A DNA stretch of 40,120 nt from Microcoleaceae cyanobacterium MO_207.B10 (GTDB lineage Bacteria > Cyanobacteriota > Cyanobacteriia > Cyanobacteriales > Microcoleaceae): the NCBI GenBank assembly GCA_030064835.1, contig JASJEE010000053.1:1-40120 (forward strand), given 5' to 3'. Below are positions 34,698-40,120 of this stretch, piece after piece. The notes beneath the pieces were generated by a model, which was given only the letters and a program-made list of their open reading frames with translations, was not told where the DNA came from and did no database searches. A program made the translations under genes and the position numbers. Every line of letters starts with the position of its first letter. Position 1 is the first letter of the stretch.

Positions 34698-35899
34698 GGA
34701 CTTAAGTAGAGAGTGGTAAATATTGTACTTTATGTATCAAATTGTAAAATGTGTCATAAGTAAGTTATATCAGTGCTTTGAAGGCTTTTATAACTAAATA
34801 TCCAACACCTTTTTTTGACCTTGCTCTACTTAGCAGTAAAAAATTTGGTCAAGAATCATCAAATATAGCAATCCTATTGAAGTCGTGTACAAAATTTTAA
34901 TGGCTTTTAGGGAACAGGGAACGGGGAATAGGGAACAGGCAAGAGTTTCAGTTTTTTTATTTACTTTTTGATTACCCGCAACCTATTGAGAATTGCTATG
35001 GCTAGAGCAATAAGTGATGTTAACCGGGGATAAATAGTCAGACAATTAGACTATAAAGCAGAATTGTCTGGACGTAAGTTTAGTCAAACTTGAAATTTAA
35101 GCATTCAGCTATTAGCAGTCAGCATTTCCCTGGGGGATGGTATCCTTGCTAGCAATCAAATATTTACCTCATACCAAATTGATAAATGTTTGCTACAAAT
35201 ATTATCAATCTTGGGTTTTGGGTGTGGGGTTTTGGGTGTGGTGAAATCATCGGAAAAAAAAATAAAAAAGCTGGTTATAAAAGGGATAAAGTGGAAAAAC
35301 TTGATTAATTAGTTAATAGTTGAAGTTGGCTCAAACATCACATTCTTTTGGGAAATTGGTATAAATAGTTAAAGTTAGCTGATGATGTCCGCTGTTACCC
35401 ACACTTTTAATTATGGCACTACTTCAATCTTAATTCATCCTCCAAATGCCAAAAACGAGGAACCCTGAAAGCTGATAGCTGAGGGCTGAATGCTTACGTA
35501 CCAGGTTTTCGGTGAAGAGAGGGGAAAAAGTGAGGATTTGCGGGTAAATATGGGATAAAATCACCGAATAATTCATAATTAATAGTTAATAATTAATCAT
35601 TAAGAGTGGATAGTTAATAATTATTAATTCAACAATTCATGCCTTGAAACCGACCCTTTTCAGGGGATAAATCAAAAACTTTTATTTGAGTCAATCCCCT
35701 GATTTTTATCAGGGGTAATTATTAATTATTAATCGTTCATTGTTAATTGCTAAATCAAGTTATTCTGTGGAAAAACTTCTCTATAACTCCTCTAAATCCA
35801 GAGTCTTAACTTACTCCCTACTCCCTACTCCCTACCTCAACAAAAATACTTTTTCAGCCAGCCCTAATTAGAGCTATGGAATGTAGAATTAAAACTATA
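34698..35899. repeat. Long intergenic region with several simple repeats
   Basis: About 1.2 kb without a gene. It contains an AGGGAACAGGGAACGGGGAA tandem stretch (34910-34945), AGCTATTAGC-type hairpin repeats (35107-35125, 35467-35495), GGTTTTGGGTGTGGGGTTTT repeats (35213-35242), TAATTAATAG-type runs (35570-35640), an inverted pair around CCCCTGATTTTTATCAGGGG (35696-35715), and a CTACCTCAACAAAAATACTT copy (35835-35854). Confidence 0.5.
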
Positions 35900-36310
35900 T
35901 TAGTGTAGATTTTTCCTATTCTTCTTAATTGCACTAATAATCTGCTGATTTGCCTCTGGAAAAGTAAACCGATCAATTTCTTCTAATGTCACCCACCGGA
36001 ATTCATCACATTCTATAGTTTGTGGTTTTCCCCGCAAGTAGCGACAATGATAAACATCTAGTGTGATTTTTACTTCAGAGTAAATATGATTTACTGTAAT
36101 CAAATGTTCTTCAACTGCTATATCAATTGCTAATTCTTCTAAAATTTCTCTTTTAATACAAGCAACGATGGTTTCGTTTGCTTCCTGTTTGCCACCAGGA
36201 AATTCCCAGAAACCACCAAATGTTCCTCCAGATCGTCGCTTATCAATTAAAATTTTTCCTTCTTGATTCCAAATGATAGCAACACCTATTATCTTATGAG
36301 GTAATGTCAT
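35900..36310 (-). CDS. mutT: MutT-type Nudix hydrolase (8-oxo-dGTP diphosphatase)
   Basis: A 136-aa Nudix enzyme that hydrolyses oxidised or surplus nucleoside triphosphates. The Nudix box is complete at 39-60 (GGKQEANETIVACIKREILE, then EL), with the metal-binding REILEE glutamates; the usual Gly after EExG is Ala. MTLPHKIIGVAIIWNQEGKI at the start and FGGFWEFPGGK before the box are typical of MutT, which clears 8-oxo-dGTP and so limits A:T to C:G transversions. The C-terminus carries EFRWVTLEEIDRFTFPEANQ, again MutT-like. It stands alone on the minus strand. Substrate specificity is inferred from similarity. Confidence 0.9.
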   Translation of the reverse strand: MTLPHKIIGVAIIWNQEGKILIDKRRSGGTFGGFWEFPGGKQEANETIVACIKREILEELAIDIAVEEHLITVNHIYSEVKITLDVYHCRYLRGKPQTIECDEFRWVTLEEIDRFTFPEANQQIISAIKKNRKNLH

Positions 36311-36405
36311 ATTATATTTTAGATATTATTGATTACTGTTAAATTTTTGAGAAAACAATCCGTTCTACTAAACTTACCCAAACTTACCCATGCACGATAA
36401 CCTCC

Positions 36406-36543
36406 GGTTAAGCGTAAGCTATCGCATGAGCTTTGGAGCTAGCTTCCTGTTTTGCTGACGCAATGCTGCGCAAACACTGAAGACCACTGACCGCAGTCTG
36501 CAACTTATCTTCTCGACAGGCTTAAAATCGGTGAGAACTCCAC
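36406..36543 (-). mobile_element. IS605-type right end, possible omega-RNA remnant
   Basis: These 138 bases directly follow the tnpB stop codon on the minus strand. They are unusually GC-rich for the gap and fold into several hairpins, including TAACCGGAGGTTA near the distal end. In IS200/IS605 elements this region forms the right end and the guide-RNA (omega RNA) scaffold of TnpB. Assignment rests on position and structure only. A partial copy of the 24-bp repeat (AATGCTGCGCAAAC) interrupts it. Confidence 0.4.
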
Positions 36544-36690
36544 CTACTTATTCACATAGTTTTCTAGGTTAACAGCAGCATTAAAGTCTCTGTCAGCTTG
36601 AAATCCACAGTTAGCACAATTATAAGTTCTCTCATGTAAAGGCATTTTCTGTTGATCCCCCCAAGTTAAAAACCTGGGGAAATTATATTT
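36544..36690 (-). pseudogene. IS200/IS605 tnpB 3' fragment
   Basis: The frame ending at TAG 36544 reads TWGDQQKMPLHERTYNCANC, then GFQADRDFNAAVNLENYVNK. This is the C-terminal zinc-ribbon (second CxxC) and final catalytic Asp region of TnpB. The first CxxC is lost (TWGD replaces CxxCGx), and everything upstream is missing. A MITE begins 14 bases beyond the recognisable part (36704). It is a remnant only, distinct from the 5' fragment at 21699-21959. Confidence 0.8.
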
Positions 36691-36703
36691 ATATTATCTA
36701 TTC

Positions 36704-36846
36704 GGCGTTGCACAGTGACGAATGATTATGGATTTTGGATGCTTGAATTTGAGATTTGGGAATTACTAAAATGATTAGTTAATGGTTTTTTTTCAGTCAA
36801 AGTCCAAGCCAATTTTTTGCAGTATCATTCCATAATGTGCAACCTC
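36704..36846. mobile_element. MITE with GTTGCACA TIRs and 8-bp TSD
   Basis: A 143-bp element. The left end GGCGTTGCACAGTGACGAAT and the reverse complement of the right end, GAGGTTGCACATTATGGAAT, are inverted, with TGAT next on both. Perfect direct repeats ATCTATTC flank it (36696-36703 and 36847-36854). The right one ends two bases before the stop codon of the DUF760 gene. Confidence 0.87.
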
Positions 36847-36856
36847 ATCTATTCAA

Positions 36857-37198
36857 TTAAGCTTCGTAATTATTTGTATGATTGGCTGGCAAAGATTGTT
36901 CAAAAGTCATCCTCTGTTCGGCATTTCTGAGGAAATAACCATTCACCATCGCTGAAGCTAATAACTTACCTAAATTTTCGCGACTGGTTGTTACACTTAC
37001 ATTAAATTGTTCTGAAGGAATGTTACCCAAAAGTCCCACAATATTTCGCTCCATAACCTGAAAAACTTCTTTAGAAGCTGGTTTAGATAGTTGGGAAACA
37101 ATATCCGGGCTCATAGACTGGACATATTGCCAAAATAAGTTACCTCCTTCTGAACCTTCTTCAAAAAACTCTGGGACTTCATTGGTTGGATTGGTCAC
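36857..37198 (-). CDS. DUF760 family protein
   Basis: A 113-aa soluble protein of the cyanobacterial and plastid DUF760 family: GNLFWQYVQSMSPDIVSQLS, then VFQVMERNIVGLLGNIPSEQ and VTTSRENLGKLLASAMVNGY. The start is GTG at 37198 (MTNPTNEVP), supported by a strong GGAGG seven bases upstream (GGAGGTAAAAAGTG). The domain is all helical. Plant members are chloroplast proteins linked to protein turnover; no biochemical role is established for the bacterial ones. The 3' end abuts a MITE, so the normal downstream sequence or terminator is displaced. Confidence 0.85.
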   Translation of the reverse strand: MTNPTNEVPEFFEEGSEGGNLFWQYVQSMSPDIVSQLSKPASKEVFQVMERNIVGLLGNIPSEQFNVSVTTSRENLGKLLASAMVNGYFLRNAEQRMTFEQSLPANHTNNYEA

Positions 37199-37530
37199 TT
37201 TTTACCTCCATATTCACAAAATTTATTTATATTCACAATTAGAGCTAATTAATTACAGCGCTTTTCACCCGAGTAGACCAGAAGTTCAGCCTGATTGGGA
37301 TTCGCATCCCTCATTTCACCTAACACCTAACACCTATCACCTACCACCTAGATTTTTAACTGTGGTTTACTCATATAAAAAACTGCTGTAAGCTACTTAC
37401 CTCTATCAATTGTTAATATTTTTACTTCTCTGATACTAATGTAACAGGAAGATTCTCGTACTACAGTAGGTTTAACCGAACTGCGAACTACGGGTTCTAT
37501 TATTTGGAAGTTTTTTATACCAGATTTTTC
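37199..37530. other. Intergenic, no gene seen
   Basis: About 330 bases between the DUF760 start and the sigma-factor terminator. It includes TCACCTAACACCTAACACCT repeats (37315-37334). No promoter is convincing. Confidence 0.4.
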
Positions 37531-37569
37531 AAGAAAATACCCTGTTATCCTTAATTCGGTATAACAGGG
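37531..37569 (-). terminator. Intrinsic terminator of the sigma-factor gene
   Basis: On the minus strand, CCCTGTTAT (37569-37561) pairs with ATAACAGGG (37548-37540) around a 12-base loop, followed by TATTTTCTT. It begins about 10 bases after the stop codon at 37579. Confidence 0.8.
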
Positions 37570-37578
37570 CTAATTTTG

Positions 37579-38538
37579 TTAACTTGCTAAATAATCATTC
37601 ATATCTTGTTTCCGTTTCCGAAGCTTACTCAATGCTTCCCGCTCTATCTGTCTTACTCTTTCGCGACTAATATTTAGGCGATCGCCTATTTTCGATAAAG
37701 TCATGCTTTGTCCATCTTCTAAGCCAAATCGCAGTCCTAGAACTTGTCGCTGTTGGGGAGTCAGCTCGGCCATAATTACTTCTAAATCTGTCCGCATGGA
37801 AGATTGGAGAGCATAATCCTCTGGAGAAGATCCTGTATCTTCGAGTAAGTCTCCTAATTCTGTATCTTGATTATCCCCTACTCGTAAATCTAGTGATAGG
37901 GGTAGGCGAGCCCTTTCTAAACACTCCCGAATTTGTTTAGAAGTCAAACCTAGTTCCTCTGCTATTTCAGCAGTAGTGGCAGAACGCCCCAGGGTTTGAG
38001 TCAGTTCGCGCTGGATTTTTTTTATCTTATTCAGTTTTTCTGTAATGTGGATGGGTAAACGAATGGTCCGACCTTTTTCTGCTATGGCTCTAGTAATGGC
38101 CTGACGAATCCACCAATAAGCATAAGTGGAAAATCTATAACCTTTAGTGGGGTCAAACTTTTCCACACCTCTCTGCATACCAATGGTACCTTCTTGAATT
38201 AAGTCAAGTAAATCTACATTTCGCTTAATATACTTTTTAGCAACAGAGACCACTAGTCTTAGATTGGCCTCTACCATTTTGCGTTTGGCTCTTTCGCCTT
38301 CCCTGATAATTTGCTGCAACTCATGCTTTGAGACTTCAGATACCTCAGCCCATTCTGCTAATGTTGGCTGGCGACCTAACTTTTCAGCTAAGGTTTGACT
38401 CATTTGCTGCAAATTTGTTAAGCGTTGTACCTGTTTTCCATACAAAATCTCTTCTTCGTGAGTTAACAGAGGCACACGGCCAATTTCTCTTAAATAAGTG
38501 CGTACAGAATCGGTGTCTGAGGTTTTAGCAGTCTTCAT
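37579..38538 (-). CDS. Group 2 RNA polymerase sigma factor (SigA/RpoD family)
   Basis: A 319-aa sigma-70 factor without the long N-terminal region 1.1 of the housekeeping SigA. Region 1.2 is [20 protein letters not shown]. Region 2 includes [20 protein letters not shown] and the -10-binding [20 protein letters not shown]. Region 3 is [20 protein letters not shown]. Region 4 has the -35-binding helix-turn-helix [19 protein letters not shown]. Length and layout fit the cyanobacterial group 2 factors (SigB/SigD-like), which are non-essential and act under light, carbon or stress conditions; which subclass this is cannot be fixed here. A HIP1 octamer lies within (37678-37685). A good intrinsic terminator follows. 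Confidence 0.93.
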   Translation of the reverse strand: MKTAKTSDTDSVRTYLREIGRVPLLTHEEEILYGKQVQRLTNLQQMSQTLAEKLGRQPTLAEWAEVSEVSKHELQQIIREGERAKRKMVEANLRLVVSVAKKYIKRNVDLLDLIQEGTIGMQRGVEKFDPTKGYRFSTYAYWWIRQAITRAIAEKGRTIRLPIHITEKLNKIKKIQRELTQTLGRSATTAEIAEELGLTSKQIRECLERARLPLSLDLRVGDNQDTELGDLLEDTGSSPEDYALQSSMRTDLEVIMAELTPQQRQVLGLRFGLEDGQSMTLSKIGDRLNISRERVRQIEREALSKLRKRKQDMNDYLAS

Positions 38539-39284
38539 AAACTCTACATCCCGCTAGATATATCTACAAATAGGTAGGATTTTGGACTATCCTGATTTTC
38601 TGCTAGCAAGAAAAGCGGGCGGGTATTACGCTTTCCTTGGATATTGAATAAAATTTTTTTCTGGCCAGTTAAGTATTTGTTTGACCTGGAAAAATCGTAA
38701 ATTATAGGTTTTAGATTTTTTAGATTTAGATATGGTTAAAGGACTAAAACCTGCATTGAACCTAAAATTATTTAGTGGACAACAAACAAAAATAATTTTG
38801 TTATTTTCTTTTGGGATTTTAGATTTAACTTGGACTAAGATTTACGCTGTTGAAATCTTTGTGTCTTCAGATTTTATTTGCTTGGCCCTTTACAATACTC
38901 AATACTATGTTAATAATTGTAACATTTCTCAGACCAGTTGGCTAGACCCAAAACAATTGATTTTTTGTATGAGTAAGTTTAATTGCCTATATGAGACTAC
39001 TCATAAATAATTGATAAAATTGCATCGAGGACAACAAAATTACAAAAAATTTGTCAAAATTTGTAAAAATAGTTCACAAATTCCATACATTTTAGATTTT
39101 AGATAATATTCATTTTGAGAGGAGGTTGGTCTAAGTTGCGATGGAGAATAGAACGTTTGATATGGGACAATGGAAAATAATTGTGTATATTCAGTAATTC
39201 TCAGGCTGTTGGTCTAAACCTGATAATCTCTTTATATTGAACTTCTAATCTTCTGCCCAAGGTATCAACTTGCAGATCAAAAAT
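38539..39284. other. Intergenic, no gene seen
   Basis: About 745 bases separating the divergent sigma-factor and Anbu genes. A 92-codon plus-strand frame (38732-39010) has a cysteine- and aromatic-rich, low-complexity look, no ribosome-binding site and no family resemblance, so it is not called. Promoters for both genes should lie here, but none is clear. Confidence 0.5.
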
Positions 39285-40058
39285 ATGACTTATTGTCTTG
39301 GTATTATTACTGAATCGGGTATTGTAATGGCCTCCGACTCTCGTACTAATGCGGGAGTGGATTATATTTCTACCTACCTGAAACTATTTGATTTTTCTTT
39401 AACTGGAGAGCGGGTGATTCTGATCAGCACTTCTGGCAACCTGTCAATTACTCAGTGGGTAATCACTGAACTCAAAAAAGATTTAAAAATAGCAGAGGAT
39501 AATAATCATAATCTACATACGATTCCTACCCTTTATGAAATTGCTCGCTATGTTGGAGGTAAAATTAGACAGATTTTAGAAAAAGACCGTTCTTGGCTGC
39601 AAAAAGACAGAATTGATACAGGATGCAGTATTTTATTAGGAGGGCAAATTAAAGGGCAAGAACCGGAATTATTTTTGATTTATGCTCAAGGAAATTGTAT
39701 TTCTGCTACTAAAGAAACGCCTTTTTTACAAATTGGTGAAACTAAATATGGGAAGCCTATTTTAGACCGTGCTTTAAGTTTTTATACTTCTTTGGAGGCG
39801 GCTGCTAAATGTGCTTTGGTTTCGATAGATTCTACTATGAAATCTAATCTTTCTGTAGGACCGCCAATTAATTTAATTATGTATGAAAAGGATACTTTTG
39901 AGATTAGACATCGGCTACAAATGCGTTTGGGAGACCCTTATTTAGCTAAGGTAAGGAAGTTATGGGAAGTGGCTTTGAAGGAAGCTCTTGATGAAATGCC
40001 GGATTTAAATTGGTCATATAATTGTCAAGAATCTCAGGAAGATATTTTGATTGATTAG
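39285..40058 (+). CDS. Anbu-type proteasome-like peptidase
   Basis: A 257-aa Ntn-hydrolase of the Anbu (ancestral beta subunit) family, related to HslV and 20S proteasome subunits. The start is set at ATG 39285 (MTYCLGIITESGIVMASDSR), because removal of Met exposes the Thr nucleophile required in this family; a TTG at 39270 would add five residues and hide it. The pattern GIVMASDSRTNAG fits the conserved Asp region, K33-type KLFDF follows, and ILISTSGNLSITQW fits the proteasome beta fold. Homologues form large open rings; substrates are unknown. The partners often encoded beside Anbu in proteobacteria (transglutaminase-like, alpha-E, ATP-grasp proteins) are not in this window, though the next gene is cut off. 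No good Shine-Dalgarno is seen. Confidence 0.88.
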   Translation: MTYCLGIITESGIVMASDSRTNAGVDYISTYLKLFDFSLTGERVILISTSGNLSITQWVITELKKDLKIAEDNNHNLHTIPTLYEIARYVGGKIRQILEKDRSWLQKDRIDTGCSILLGGQIKGQEPELFLIYAQGNCISATKETPFLQIGETKYGKPILDRALSFYTSLEAAAKCALVSIDSTMKSNLSVGPPINLIMYEKDTFEIRHRLQMRLGDPYLAKVRKLWEVALKEALDEMPDLNWSYNCQESQEDILID

Positions 40059-40081
40059 ATATCTCGAAAAAAGAATAGACT

Positions 40082-40113
40082 GTAGGTTGGGTTAAGCGCC
40101 AGCGCAACCCAAC
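40082..40113. repeat. GTAGGTTGGGTT-family hairpin
   Basis: GTAGGTTGGGTT, a short loop AAGCGCCAGCGC, and AACCCAAC form a hairpin directly after the Anbu gene. It belongs to the family of the tandem units at 12207-12754 and may act as a transcript end. Confidence 0.7.
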
Positions 40114-40120
40114 AGAAACT

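Noticed and set aside
38732-39010. 92-codon plus-strand frame upstream of the Anbu gene
   Set aside because: Cys/Phe/Asn-rich AT-driven text, no ribosome-binding site and no family resemblance.
1-40120. tRNA or rRNA genes
   Set aside because: No T-loop/anticodon arrangement or rRNA-like sequence was recognised on either strand by eye.

Overview
The window looks like a chromosomal segment of a filamentous, non-heterocystous cyanobacterium. The evidence is low GC, several HIP1-type GCGATCGC octamers (for example 12097-12104, 13646-13653, 28775-28782, 37678-37685), a DUF760 protein, a lumenal cyclophilin of the CYP38/TLP40 type, a group 2 sigma factor, and a giant Ser/Thr-kinase plus histidine-kinase fusion. 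Long gaps full of repeats, IS debris, pseudogenes and a group II intron would fit the low coding density known for Trichodesmium and its relatives. That taxonomic guess is inference only.

Layout. 1-1356: repeat-rich DNA with one clear pseudogene (208-639) and one possible fragment. 1360-9132: a secreted SH3-like protein, an 1837-residue hybrid kinase and a divergent phosphoribulokinase-family enzyme. 9849-11795: three tandem copies of a 195-aa SAM methyltransferase gene, closed by a MITE at the last stop codon. 12012-14702: a 48-aa one-helix membrane protein, a three-unit tandem repeat, an RluD-like pseudouridine synthase, a second kind of MITE and the acetolactate synthase small subunit with a strong downstream terminator. 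15425-21204: two RTX calcium-binding proteins (one fused to a CAP domain) and an ABC exporter. 21205-22682: MITE, palindrome and the remains of an IS200/IS605 tnpB. 22683-26333: a seven-PAS adenylate cyclase. 26334-31245: MITEs, a decayed IS5 element, lepB, a decayed IS630 element carrying a nested MITE, and a small membrane protein. 31246-36856: an ORF-less group II intron on the minus strand, the CYP38/TLP40 homologue, a maturase fragment, a MutT-type Nudix enzyme and a tnpB 3' fragment capped by another MITE. 36857-40120: DUF760 protein, group 2 sigma factor and an Anbu-type proteasome-like protease.

Most protein genes stand alone, with long gaps and mixed strands, so few operons can be argued. 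The clearest local groupings are the methyltransferase triplet and the RTX/RTX/ABC set, where the exporter may or may not serve the RTX proteins. Signalling genes (hybrid kinase, adenylate cyclase, sigma factor) are prominent.

The most unusual content is the mobile and repeat DNA. At least four small elements share TIRs of the GGCGTTGC type. Three of these have perfect 8-bp target duplications and lie at, or within a few bases of, gene stop codons; the fourth has a 9-bp flanking repeat. A separate TA-targeting MITE sits inside an IS630 transposase gene. A family of 28-bp palindromes is scattered over the window. Short repeats have also been inserted inside coding sequences.
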